This document shows positions 48,540-60,854 of a DNA stretch of 64,000 nt, in pieces. Position 1 is the stretch's first letter. Each line of letters begins with the position of its first letter. This DNA is from Pseudisothecium myosuroides (taxonomy: Eukaryota; Streptophyta; Bryopsida; Hypnales; Lembophyllaceae). The stretch lies in assembly GCA_951799445.1 (NCBI GenBank), contig OX637288.1, positions 14,572,501 through 14,636,500 of the forward strand, given 5' to 3'. The notes under the pieces are model-generated. The model did not search any database. It had not been told where the DNA came from and saw only the letters and a program-made list of their open reading frames with translations. The translations under genes were made by a program, and so were the position numbers.

Positions 48540-50760
48540 TAGCAAGATGTTTGTGTTTAATCCTTAAAGTCCCAGGGCCTCCTTTCCATCAAAAACCACT
48601 CAAAACTAGCATTTCTATAGCAAAGAGCAAAAAGAATTTAAAGTATTTTTTTGCATATCTAAGCATAGAATCTTGTATTGGACTAGTGCAAGAATGTGTA
48701 GAAGAAATTTCACAAATTTTGATTGTGTAGATTGCAAGATATTTGCATTTAAAGTGAAGGAAACAAATTTTTTTACACCTTGTTCAATTATATTTTTTGG
48801 CTTTAAACCTTCACAACTTAAAAATTTTGCTCTATTGATTTTGAATTTCTAATTTTATATAATGAATGATTGAGTTGAGAGTCTAGGAAAAAAAATTCCA
48901 AAAAAACACACTTAATTTACAATCATTTAAAAAATTATTAAGTAGATGTAGATTCAAGATTGAAGGATATTCTAAATTGTTAAAAGCTCTAAGATCATGG
49001 AATTGGAACATTCTAATTTCAATAATGAGATTGTCCTAGCAAGACAACTTGACCTTGTGAACCTGTTTTTTTTTTAATTGTAAAAATTGAGGTAAAAAAT
49101 AAATTCTACTAATTATTTTTTCAAGAAGATGCTCTAATAGCCCGAAAAACAAGATTGTCTATAACTTTCACATAACAAATCCAAATGGAATAAATCAAAG
49201 CTTTCTATGTAGACAAATATATAATCTATATAAAACAAATTGCTAAAAAAATTTATCTTAAGTTTTTTTTTGAAGGTTTTTTTTCCACCCGCCAAACTAA
49301 AAAAAGGGCTTTTTTGTACCATAACTTTTGCTTCTAAGCTCCGATTGAAATAAAAATTATATATTCAAAAAGCTAATGTGATTTTCCACTTTACTAAAAG
49401 TTTCAAAAAATTATGACAAATAAGGAGACCATAGGTGCCTACCCGAAATCCATTTTGTCCCTCAAGGGGACAATGGGACTTTAACCCTTAAAGGACATTG
49501 AAAGCCCCACGGGCTTGTTTGAAAGTCAAACTTGCCTTTTTCACATAGTTCTTGATTTTAAATGCTTTCAAGCTTAACTAAGACAATGTAGCTCCAATAA
49601 TTTACTTTTCACTCCATTTAAATTTTTTTCAAAATTGTTAAAATTGTAATTTTTGTGATACTTTGAAGATAGCATGTTGAAAGCTCAAAAATACATCTTT
49701 TTGGGACTTTTTCTATCAAATTTCTCTTGGTATGAGCTTGATAAGTACATCAATTACACCATGATGTTTTTCACTATTATTTACATTTTCTTTATAAATT
49801 TCATACTATTTTAAGCATTTTTGTAATTACGATGATTTTTATAAAGAAATTTCTTTAAAAAATCATATAAAATTGAATTTGATGTTTTTAGTTATGAAAA
49901 AATAAGATTAAAATTTGGTCATATATTACTACATATGAAAAATATTAAAATTTTGAAATATGTGTTTTAATGTAGAAATCTAAAAAAGTTTGACCAAGCT
50001 TGAACATGAAATGTCCTTTAAGGGTTAAGGGTTAAATTGAAGACAACTAGTTTTTTTGCACCTTACATGACTATATTATTTGACTTTTAACCTTCTTATC
50101 TTAAATTTCTTTTGTACTACAAAGTTTTGAAGTTTAAATCTTTATAGTAGGAAATTGAATTGAGAGTTTATGAAAAAAAATTCCCAAAAAAGCTTAATTT
50201 TCATTGTTTAAAAAATTATTAATTAAAAATATGTAAGATATATGAAAGGGCATTAATCTAAATTATTGATTTTCTAAGATGAAATTGAATTACACTAATT
50301 CCAATGGTGGCATTATTCAAATAAGCAAAGTAAGCAATGTGGATTTGTTTTTTGAAACATTATGAAAATTGATTTCAAAAACAAATCCAATCCATTATTT
50401 TTTCCAAGAAATTGTGATAATTGCAGGAAAAACAAGATGCTTCAAAACTTTCACATCCCTTATCCAAATGAGATGAATCAAAGTTTTCTATATAGACAAA
50501 AATATAATCAATGGCAAAAAAATCCCCCCCTCAAAAAATTCTATTTTTTGTATAATTCTTTTGCTACTCAAGCTCTCCTATTTTGAGCTTATTTGGACTA
50601 AATTTTGCTTTTGGACACCAATTGAAAGAAAAATTATATTTCCACAAAGCTAAATAGTTGTTCTATCTTCAAAAAAAGTTTTAAAAAATAACAACCAAAA
50701 CTGAGACTATAGGTACTTGTCCAAATCCAACTGGCGGTCTTTTAGGGGTTAATTACAATT
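48540..50760. repeat. Diverged tandem array of the TTAACCC repeat, ~1.27-kb period
   Basis: The segment 48770-49490 recurs at about 50040-50755 with the same blocks in order: TTGAGTTGAGAGT, AAAATTATTAA, AACAAGATTG/AACAAGATGC, CTTTCACAT, TATAGACAAA and the final (G)GGGTTAA/TTAACCC end. Between them lies an element (49481-50028) with perfect 18-bp inverted ends TTAACCCTTAAAGGACAT. No coding region is supported. Confidence 0.7.
49481..50028. mobile_element. 548-bp element with perfect 18-bp inverted ends
   Basis: TTAACCCTTAAAGGACAT at the left is exactly complementary to ATGTCCTTTAAGGGTTAA at the right. A diverged copy lies at about 8100-8615. The TTAA at each end could be part of a target duplication, but the abutting repeats prevent a decision. 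Confidence 0.7.
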
Positions 50761-52140
50761 GCAACTTTCAGTTCATACATTCAAATGAGAATTACATTCA
50801 TTGTAAAAACATGTATTATGTTATTTTTATAAAGATTCTACAATTCACACATTCATAGGATTGTAGTCGGCTCTTCGATCTTTGTTTTGCAATTTTCTTA
50901 CAATAATAAGCTAATAGAAAAGGTTGTATGCATCATTCTGAATGTAATTTTTTTTCCAAACTATGGATTATTGCTACAATATGAAGGCTCTAAACAACTA
51001 ATAGAAACACGTGCTATGCATTAAAATGTATTATACTACTGTGATGTGGAATTTTATTACTTCCTTCAGAATTTAGAACTTGAAATTACAAGTACTCTAA
51101 AATATATTCTAAATATAATGTCTCTGTTAGGTAATCTATAGTGGTAGTCATTCAAACTTCAATACAACTACAATACTTCATATACATAATACTTCTTGTA
51201 TACAATATAGGTAGTAGTGGATTTTTATACGGTAGATGTGTCAAAAGGTTACTTTTATAAGATAAGAAGGTTGGTGGCTCTAATAAATACACCGTCACAA
51301 AACTTCCATTGTTGTTGCTTGTGGATTTCTTTGTGTTGGACTGCATTTTCCTTGCATAATTGGTAAGTCTCAGCGCCTTGTATATAGTTTTATATTTATT
51401 TTAGCACATGTATGTATTGTATAGTATCTCAAAATGATTTTTACCACCAACCGTATAAGTTGTAGAAAAAATGTGGTTCAATTATTTGTATTTAGAATCC
51501 AAGTATGGATTACAAATTTTATTGCCTAGCTATAATAGATATGCAAGAAGACTAAAAGCACAAAACAAAAACATATCTCCTATACTCCTTGACATTATAA
51601 AACTTTAAAAGATTTATTATAGTAGGAAGGTCATGTGCTAATTATTACTTGTTCCAAAATTTCTATCATTAGCGTAGATACTTGGCATCTACTTTTGTAT
51701 AAGTGAGTTTGTTTACATTTGAAACCCTCAATTCATACTAACAACATGCCACTACAACAAGAACAAAGGGTTAGAAGTTGTTCCATCATCCCGTAGTAAT
51801 GTAATGTAGACCTTCATTTATTATAGCTTGATTTAATATAAATGAGTTATTGTTGTTCAATCTCCATGCCGTATTTGAATTATTTCTTTAGATCATAAAT
51901 AGTAATGGATTCCTTGTTTATTTTTTGGAAGTAGACACATCTCATGGCATTAATACTTGAAAATCATTGGATCTTTTGGACAATCTACATTTGTATTTGT
52001 CAATTACATGGAGTCCATTGTAATAGTTTGATTTCTTGCAGTTTTGTTTGTGCTACCTAGATTATCGGATATGCACAGAAATTTTGGCACCTCAATGATA
52101 TATGTGATGTACAGTTAGAAATGTAATTTGAAGATGAATT
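50761..52140. other. AT-rich spacer, nothing recognised
   Basis: No gene, tandem array or terminal repeat was recognised. Confidence 0.4.
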
Positions 52141-52173
52141 TAAGGAATTGTAGCAAAATTCAAAATTAACTTA

Positions 52174-53661
52174 GTGAATTTGTTGAATTCAGAATTTGAA
52201 ATGGCTCAACGGATGTCACAAGAAGCACAACTTACATTTAAAACAACTGAAAATGGTAGGAGACAACAATTGCTCCACCCAAGGATTAAAAGCCAACGTC
52301 CTGTTGTTGAAGAACATACAACGTTGTTGTTGAAGAACATACAACGTTGTTGTTGGAGGAAGCTCAGCGCCTAAGAAATGGTGGATTCCAAACAGAAAAA
52401 TCTAATTTTCTCAGCACTTACTCTACCGGAATGTTAATTTTCATCCCCATTACGTATCCTTGTGTAAAATGTAGTGATTAGATGTCTATTAGTATTCAAA
52501 TTATTGGAGTATTAATTCAAAGTGTTGCATACAATATGTGTGGATTTCATTGATGCTAGATGATGACCTAAACTTTGCCAACAATAATAAGCAAGGTATT
52601 CCAAATCCTAGACATACAAGACTTGACAATGAAGAAATCAATGCTCCACAACCAACAAATGCATACAAACATGAAAACATTGGTGGAACTTGTGTGGGAA
52701 GGATACCTAAAGCTTCTACAATCAGTATAGCTCCAACCTTTGTTGATAGAATTGAAGCTTACTACCGGATTTATAATTTAAAATTTTTGAAACAATATTA
52801 AAAGTACAAGGATTCCCTTATTGAATGCCAATCATTTCTAAAAGTGGCAATAGATGCTTTGAAAGCGGCCCTGCACAAGAATGAGGCAATTCCTAATTAC
52901 TTGGACATTATCAAAATTAAGGTAATGTTTCATAAACAATTTAAAATTTGATTATTGTACTCAAATACTTCTCATTTAGAAAATATCTTTCATTGATTAA
53001 TTTTATTATAATGACTTCATTGTTTTTGATAATTTAATCCTACATTCATTCTTTAAAGGCAAAACTCCCAAGGATCATCAACAAAGTTCTTTTTGGTGCT
53101 TATAATTTTTCAACAATGTTTCCTTCAATTGATATGATGATGGAAGCAATTCCCATGTCTTTATATTGATGAAGATGTTGAAGCCCATGCTACATTTACA
53201 AAGATATGGAATGAGTCTTGACTTCTAGCAAGAAACAATAGATCCATTGTTATTAATTAGGACATTTTTGAATTGGAGATCAAATTTTGGAGGCATAGCA
53301 AAAACAAAGTTGTTTTGGCCCCTGGATGTTCTAGTTTTGCTCAATAATGCCACTCTTGAAGAAATCGCATGCCGCAGAGCTAAAATGGAAAAACTAAAAA
53401 CAAGTGTAGTATGTGTGAAGTTTTCCTCCCTATGATAATGGTTTGATTGCCCATGTTCCATTGTCCAATTTAATACTTTGGAATAATTTTGCAAGTGATG
53501 CTTGGAGGGTAAAGGTCAATTTTGATGGATCTCGAGATCCTTTTGGTAGCAAAGCTATACATGGTGCTATTGCAAAAGCCATTTATAGTGGGAGATATGA
53601 TATTGAGGCGCCAATTGAGATTACATTGTTTTGTATTTTTTCATTGGCAATGGTAGAATAG
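52174..53661 (+). pseudogene. Unrecognised coding-like fragments
   Basis: Plus-strand frames at 52174-52374, 52538-52801, 53247-53435 and 53443-53661 (for example FDGSRDPFGSKAIHGAIAK) lie in series with protein-like composition but no family I recognise. The first contains a duplicated ~23-bp unit (GTTGAAGAACATACAACG, about 52306 and 52329). They may be parts of a decayed mobile element. Confidence 0.3.
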
Positions 53662-55984
53662 TAACCTTGAGGCACAAAAAACAATGCCGGAAGACCGTAG
53701 GATGATGGCAAGTTGGGAATGTATGGCACTAGAAGAGGTCAACAACATGAAACAAATTCACATAATCAATCCATCAGCTGCAGCTATGGCTAATGTGGCT
53801 GGTCATTCTTGAACCTTAATAGTTGTATTGTTTGGAACAAGATTGAAACTTTATTTTGCTTCAACTTTACTCTGCAGTTTGAAAATTTGTAAACCAACCA
53901 TATTACTATAATATATATGAAGCATCTTTTGCAAACCTTCTATATTACACAATTTCTTATGAAAAAATTCTTCCCATGAAGGTTTGAAAAGTATTTATGT
54001 GGATTATGCATTAATTGTCTATATACTTTGTATATTAGAATAGCCAATATATATTGTACATTGTTCCACTCTACTTGGTTACAAGTTCATGATTTTTTTG
54101 ATGGGCCTAATTTGATTCTTCACGAAACGTCGGCAACCTGCGAACAAATGAGGGAAAGCGGTTTGGAGCAATCTTTTCTACAGATCAGGTTCTTCAATGC
54201 CACATGTTCCTTGAATTAATTATGTATAGTTAATATTTCAAAAATGTAAGAACTGAACTATATTGCGGGCTATATTGCCTATTGGTATGTTTTGTTGCTT
54301 GCATTGAAGATGTATTCTCTTTGACCTATACCTTTGCTGTGTACTAAATCTAGTGTTAAGTTTGTATACTATTGCATATTGGAAATGTTGTTTGTTCAAA
54401 ATTCCAATGTTCCCCACATTTCATTTTTCTTTGGAGTGAAGTATTAAGTGGCTCTACTATAACCAATGTATGGATTGTTGAATGCAATAGACTTCAATTA
54501 TTTGAGAGCCTATTTGGGTGTTTTATGTATCAGATTACATTAGGTCAGGTATGTACATCTAACTTATTGGGCTTAACTTGAGAATTTTTCTGAAATTTCA
54601 TTTTGGAATTGAAATTCTTGTTCAGTTATTTACTCATGAAGTCTTCATTTAATATGTTTTTTACTTCTCTCCAAACAAAAGTAGAGCCATCATTGATTGG
54701 ATTGTTGTATGTGTCTTGTATGTTGGTACCATAGACTAATAAAGTATCAATTTTTTGCAAGTGAGAACAAAAGCTAACTAGTGTTAGGAATTGATGGTGG
54801 CACATGAAGACAAGTAGATGTTCTTCTCCGTTTTTAGTATGAACAAAGATCCATGGTTATACCAAATTTAGATGGAGTTAGTATTTTTGATATGAGGTTC
54901 AACCTTTGAAAATTGACCCGCCACTCATATGAACTATTGTGTTTCACTGTGACGATGAAGACAACTGAATAGGTTTAACTTTGTAGGTCCTAAAGTTACA
55001 ATTGTAAATATTTAGGTACTGAATATATATAGGCATCTACTAGGTATTGAATACTATATAGTGTATATGATATATATATACTACACAAAATTGAATAAAT
55101 GGTTTCTAACACTCAATATTGACTTTACTTTATATATATATATGTGAAATTTCCTACTATCATCACCATTAGAAGGTGTATTAATGTTTTGTTGATCACA
55201 AAGTAAATGCCATTTTGACGTTTGCATAGAAGATGTTTGAATGTGAAAGATACATTGATCGTATTAATTTACTGTTCTATTTGTACAACTATAGTATTAG
55301 CATTGAATGTTTTTAAACCCCATTTTGTATAATAATTCAACACGAGAAGTACATTAATTGGTGTATACCATTTTAATGCAGTTGTGGCATCACTTCAGAA
55401 TCAAAAGTATATGACGGTATGGTGTTAGTGCTGCAATTACAAGTTGCTTTTATATTGCCATTTTGTAGCTATTTGAACATCAAAAATACATTGACGAGTA
55501 TCATTTTGTCAAAAATATAGTTTGGTTTTAGCACAATTGTTCTGCCATTTTAACATCAAAAGTCATCATATTAGAGTTCATCGCAACGTAACATTGTTAC
55601 ATTGCAGCACCAAATTAGTGTAATTGTAGAGCCAACTCATCATTGAAATATATGGCATACTATGGTAGTCTGTGGCATGTTGTCGTTTCAGAGTACAAGT
55701 GGTATAGTTTTTACATCAAAATTACCTAGCATTAGTCTAGACCTATTTTTGCATCAAAATAATGTTTAGTCATTTGAGTGCCATTTTAGCATTAGAATGA
55801 TAATCCCTTCTAGAATCCAGCTTGTATTAACCCAACAACCGTTAACATGACATTACATTGACATTAATCTCCACATTAACTTAACAATATGTAATTTTGA
55901 TGTCATTATGGCACCCTATTCACATGCCCTGAAGTTCTTGATGTAGTTCCCTCTCCATTCATGAAATTAGCAATCAAAAGACAA
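53662..55984. other. Spacer with degenerate short repeats
   Basis: From about 55200 to 55900, variants of GCCATTTT and CATCAAAA-TACATTGA recur at irregular spacing, suggesting an old minisatellite. TATATA runs lie near 55060-55145. No gene is supported. Confidence 0.35.
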
Positions 55985-56710
55985 GGGTGATTGCAAGAAA
56001 CACTTAACCTTTTTTTTGTCCACTTGACCTTGGACAGGTGGTTTTTTGCTCATAACTTTTGCATCATTTGTCCATCTTCTATGAAACTTAAAATGAAGGT
56101 ACATGTGGTAGTTGCACACGTTGAATAATTCTTTGTTTTAAAAAAAAATTATTTTACTATTTTTAAACAGCCCCCGATTGGATGTCTACCTTGGCCATTT
56201 TGAAGTTTTTTAGTACTATTTTTGACTCAAAAATCCGAATTTGAAGCTCAAAATCGGTATATTAGGACTTCTACTAAAGTTACACAAGCCTACAAAAGAT
56301 TTTCTAAAAATAGTTAATTTTCCATCTTCCACATGTGCTCAAAGTGCACTACCTTTGCGCAAGTGTAGAGAACACAATTTTATTTTTCCAAAGGTGAAAA
56401 TTGGTGAAAAGGAGCATCTATAAGTTAGAAAAAATGGATTTTTTTTGAGAATTTTTTGAATTTTTTTACTATTTTTTAAGAATTAAATTCCAAACTGTCT
56501 ATTTTCTTACATTTTTCAACCCTCTTTGACCGTGCATAACTCTTAGAGATAAATTTTTTTAGGTTTGAATTTTTGCACATATCATTTTTTTAATGCTTTA
56601 CAAATTATCCATATTTTATTTTATTTTAAAAAAGTTTATTCCAAAAGCCACAAACTTGAGTGATATGGCCGTTTTGAGCCAAAACCGGCAGGTGTTTCTT
56701 GCAACTACCC
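55985..56710. mobile_element. GGGTGATT-terminal element, copy C
   Basis: The left end GGGTGATTGCAAGAAACACT and right end AGGTGTTTCTTGCAACTACCC-type repeat are inverted; ACAA flanks both sides (55981-55984, 56711-56714), again a 4-bp duplication. The length (726 bp) is nearly that of copy B (729 bp), and interior blocks such as TTTTTTAGTACTATTT are shared. Confidence 0.85.
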
Positions 56711-57027
56711 ACAAATGAAATGATTAATGGGGTTAATCAATACTATTCGTTCTTATTTTTTGCGTCTCTATGAATATTGCCTAATTGAAGGAGATGAAGC
56801 TCTAAGAACTGGAACAAAAGGCCACATGAGGGCTTGGACATATATTAAATGCCTACAAAATGATGACCTCACACTCAACAATTAATTGACCAGTGGTGAT
56901 CCTTGAAAATGCCCAAAAAAGTTATACTTTTCAATATTCCAAAACTACACTTTGGAAAGATCTTTAAAACTCAAAGCTTCTAGAATGCTAGGAGTGCACC
57001 AAACTCTACTTATAGCATGAAATGGGT

Positions 57028-57560
57028 TTTTTAAATGTTGTTTTTAGCCTTAATATGGAATATTTTGTCCAACAAAAAGATCATTTTTAAATGTTGTTTT
57101 TAGCCTTAATCTGGAATATTTTGTTCAACAAGAAGATCATTTTGGGAAAGAGGGAGTATTATTTAATATTTTGTCCAACAAGAAGATCATTTTGGGATAG
57201 AGGGAGTATTATTTATTGCAAGAGCCAATCATTCTCCTTGCTTTCCCCATGTCTCTTTACAAGTTGCAAGTGAACAATTTATGGAAGACATAGGGTCATA
57301 AATAGGTGTCTACAACACAACTCGTTTGAAAATAATGCTTCAGTTTTTCTCCCTTGCAATGAAACTCCATTTCCTTGGTGTCAAAAAAAGAAAAGAAAAA
57401 TAATGCTTTAAAAAATATGAAACAACTTGTGTTACATTCCACATCTATTTCTCTTCGTCTGAAAAATGAGTTAAAAATATTCCCATCCAAAGAAACACAT
57501 GAAAAACGAGGACCAGCCCTAAAAAATGAGCGGTTTTCGAGCCTCCTACCTTACAGTAGT
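57028..57560. repeat. Short tandem duplications and dispersed repeat copy
   Basis: TTTAAATGTTGTTTTTAGCC starts two units about 57 bp apart, and TTCAACAAGAAGATCATTTT-type units with GAGGGAGTATTATTT follow twice at about 50-bp spacing. The block reading TACTCCCTCTATCCCAAAAT on the minus strand resembles the common Stowaway MITE terminus of plants. From 57219 the sequence is a copy of the dispersed repeat at 2875-3135. Confidence 0.6.
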
Positions 57561-59165
57561 GAGAAACGTCCCTCGGGAGTCTGACAGGCTGAGTACACGC
57601 AATGTGACGTTCCAGAATCAAATGCATCAAAAAATGTTCGGCTGCCTCAAACTAAGTTACTAAATCACGGCTCCTCCGGAGACGAGCAGTCGGCTGCCAG
57701 TTCCTTTTATATATTACCAGTTTACCACTGATGCCGGCATATATCTTAATTCTGACATTCTGTGCGTGGTAACTCAGGTGCAAATTCTAAGTTTACAATG
57801 ACAGCTTCACAGTTCTACACTTCCACCGGAGGAGGGTCAACTGAACAGAAGAGTACCGAACTGTTCAAATGCTCTGCCCGCTTCCGCGACAACTTTGGTT
57901 GCAAGGAACCATACTTTAATTGCCAAGTTGAGCAGATTACGGGATAGAGTTGGTGATTGACTCACGACACTCATGGCAGGGAGACAGGACTGCACATCAA
58001 AATTGACAGTGTTAAAAAAAATTGTAAGAGCTTATACAGTGCAAGTAGGAAACGGGAATGTAGATCTCGTCCTCACTCCTACTATGCTACGCAATCTGGT
58101 ATGGGTCTCAAACAAACGGACTCTCGCTATAAGTCTTTTGGATCTGTTTTTATTTTAAAAAAAATTTAACACAAAATGACACACGATCAGTTGCTATAGA
58201 AAGGAGAGGAATACAGCCCAGCCCACCCATCAGTCTGCTTGGGGCTTTGTGATCCAAGAAGGCACAAGGCTCACGACACTCACGCTGGTCTCTAACCAAA
58301 ATTTTGCTACTTCAGCGACATGCTCCAGGCAGCTGGTTCTGTTTGCCCCACAAGATCCTGAAATTAACTGTCACTTCTCCCGTGGATAGATTTTAATTTG
58401 AACCCTCCACAGTGGACTAATTTTTAACTTGAAATCCTCCAAATGAGCAGGAGAAAAACATTTACCCTTCAACAATAGACAGGGTCAAATCCTGACCAAA
58501 ACTATTTGCTATGTTTGCAATCTGACAAAACTGCAACCCACGAACCATCTTATACGGAGTATATATCTAGACCTTGTGCTAACTTAAGTTTCAGTCTGGA
58601 ATGGGCAACATCCACTTGCACTGTTGCACCTCCCGGCCGCTTCGCTTGTGATGTACAACCACCGCAATCACGTGGTAAACTGCGTGAAGGCCTCATTTTG
58701 GAATTAAAAAGGTGTGTACAGTAACCCGAATCTGAGTTAGATCCAGGCATCCAGGATCATCTTCTGCCCACCCTCTCAGGCAAAATTGGGCGTCGCCAAT
58801 TCTCTAGAAATCAGCAAACGCAAAGCCCTCGATCTGTCTCTTTCGGTGCATGTGATGCTTCCGACAGCTGCACAAGTGCATGACATTGAATCTTAACCAG
58901 TTCGGAAGGATTGCGGGCGCTTGCTACCGTATATAATGTATATTCTTTTCCTCCGCCATTACCAAGTACCAACCCCACTGTTATGAATGAGGGAGCATGC
59001 TCTGGTCCACTATTCCGAAACCAGCGGTCGAACCAGAAGTCCAATCCATTTGATCAGGCTCGCGGTTTGCGCTGGCTTTGAGATTTTCAGGCGCTTCCTG
59101 GTAGGACCTTTCAGCTGGAATGGAAAAGGGGTGCGGCAATGTTAGCAATCCATACCTTAAGTTAG
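57561..59165. other. Spacer, no gene recognised
   Basis: Base composition is more balanced than in the preceding 20 kb. Overlapping small frames on both strands have no recognisable domain. Confidence 0.4.
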
Positions 59166-59169
59166 GCTA

Positions 59170-60050
59170 AGACAATGATAGCAAGGGCAATGTTAGCAGG
59201 AACTACCCCACAAGAGTGAAAAAGGCCATCTAGAAGGCCATCCTTACTGCCCTTGTTGCCCTGCTTCTGACCACATTTGCATCCAGCTTTCGGTGACATA
59301 AGAGAGTGCGACACATTTGTAGGCAACTTCTCGGTACAGAAGAGAGTGCGACGCAGTTTGTCTGCAGCTCCTGGGGACAGAAGAGAATGTGACATTCGTA
59401 TGCAGCAGCTTCTGGAGACATACCAGAGTATGAAAGTGAGAAAACAGAGAGAGTTTTGAACTGAGTACAGAGAGAGCAGAGGATGCGACATTAGCGGATG
59501 CAATGAGTGCGGCAATGTTAGTAATGACAATGAGAGCAATGGCAATGTTAGCAGGCACTTCAACAAAAGAGTGAAGATTGAAGGCAATCTAGAATCCTTT
59601 TTGCACTTGTTGAACTCCGTCTGACCACAATTGTATGCAACTTCCTGCGACGTAAGAGAGTGCGACACATTTGTATGCAACTTCTCGGGACAGAAGAGAG
59701 TGGCGACATTCGTGTGCAGCAGCTTCTGAAGACATACGAGAGTGTGAAAGTGAGAAAACAGAGAGTTTTGAACTGGGTACAGAGAGCAGAGGATGCGACT
59801 CTAGAGGATACAACATTAGCGGATGCAGCATTATGAATCTTCAATCAGTAAGCGCAACGGGAGTGCAGGCGATAGGAAAGAAGGCAATCTAGAATCCTCA
59901 TGGCACTTCTTGCACTGCTCCTGACCACATCTGTATGCAACTTCCGGTGACATAAGCACAGATTGCGTTTTGAACTTGGCGCAGAGAGAGCAGAGGATGC
60001 AACATTATAAACCTGCCATCACCAGAGCAATGGCAGTGCAAGTGGTAACA
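59170..60050. repeat. Tandem repeat of ~300-354-bp units upstream of the LEA_2 gene
   Basis: The anchor CTGACCACA recurs at 59267, 59621 and 59921; GGCAATCTAGAATCCT recurs at 59583 and 59883. Units share GACAGAAGAGAGTG, CAGCAGCTTCTG(G/A)AGACATA, GAGAAAACAGAGAG, TTTTGAACT and GCAGAGGATGCGAC. Inside a unit, AAGAGAGTGCGAC is itself repeated. The minus-strand frame of 172 aa across it exists only because the repeat keeps phase. Confidence 0.85.
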
Positions 60051-60131
60051 AATCCGCTATCCAGCTCGTGATATACTCTCGGAATGCATCCATTTGACCA
60101 GACACCAGGCGATTAATCACACCTCATCTCA

Positions 60132-60854
60132 ATGGGCCGTCGCCGAGTGCACCCACCAGCCTCACCACCACCTGCTCTAACACAAAATTCCACTCCCCAC
60201 CACAAATGTACCGGCTTAGGCTTCCACGAAGACCACTACACAGTCATCCTCGGCCCTGAGCCCTGGCCCTCCTGCTACCTTTCCTGCTACCACTCCCTCG
60301 CCTCCCCTTTCTGCCGCTCCCTCACCTCCTACTCCACCGCCGTCACTCTCGTCCTCGTCCTCCTCCTCCTCCACTTCGCAGGCTCCCGTCCTCCAGAAAC
60401 CAACTTAGAATCTCTCCTCGTGCACAGTTTCAACGTCACCAATGACACAAGCTTGAAGGTCTCCTCCGGGGGGCCGTGGTTCGTGAACGGGAACCTCTCG
60501 GTGGTGTTCGAAGTGCATAACCCGAGCAGAGTGGTGGGTTTCAAGCACCAGTACGTGACGACGCTGGTGACGGCGTGGTATGGGAGTGTGTTGTTGGGGA
60601 GAGCTCCGCCTGTGGCTGGATTCTATCAGGGCCAGGGGAATAGGCGGAATGTGAGCGCGGGGGTGGAGGTGAGGGAGCAGTGCGTGAATAGGACCACGGC
60701 GGACGCGCTGAGAGCGGCCATGAGACAGGGGAGCGTCGGGATACGGGTCGCGGTGGACGCGAGCGTGAAGGTGAAGAGGCTGTGGTGGCCGAAGCGGCCG
60801 GCGTGGTTCAACTTCACGTGCTTGGTGAATGCGGATACCCTTGCTTTTAGTTAA
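60132..60854 (+). CDS. LEA_2 / NDR1-HIN1-like membrane protein
   Basis: A single-exon frame of 240 aa. Residues 1-65 are hydrophilic and proline-rich, 66-83 form a membrane segment (TAVTLVLVLLLLHF), and 95-235 resemble the LEA_2 beta-domain of NHL proteins: LSVVFEVHNPSRVVGF, YGSVLLGRAP, GFYQGQGNRRNVSAG, then IRVAVDASVKVK and a cysteine near the end. Several N-glycosylation sequons (NVT, NLS, NVS, NRT, NFT) follow the membrane segment, consistent with a type II protein whose LEA_2 domain lies outside the cytosol. NHL proteins act at the plasma membrane, often in defence or stress (family knowledge); this member's role is unknown. The start is the only ATG upstream of the membrane segment in frame. 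The tandem repeat at 59170-60050 ends about 80 bp before it. Confidence 0.82.
   Translation: MGRRRVHPPASPPPALTQNSTPHHKCTGLGFHEDHYTVILGPEPWPSCYLSCYHSLASPFCRSLTSYSTAVTLVLVLLLLHFAGSRPPETNLESLLVHSFNVTNDTSLKVSSGGPWFVNGNLSVVFEVHNPSRVVGFKHQYVTTLVTAWYGSVLLGRAPPVAGFYQGQGNRRNVSAGVEVREQCVNRTTADALRAAMRQGSVGIRVAVDASVKVKRLWWPKRPAWFNFTCLVNADTLAFS

Noticed and set aside
59162..59680. 172-aa minus-strand open frame
   Set aside because: It lies entirely in the tandem repeat; its leucine/serine-rich reading repeats with the units and overlaps equally open frames. No domain is visible.
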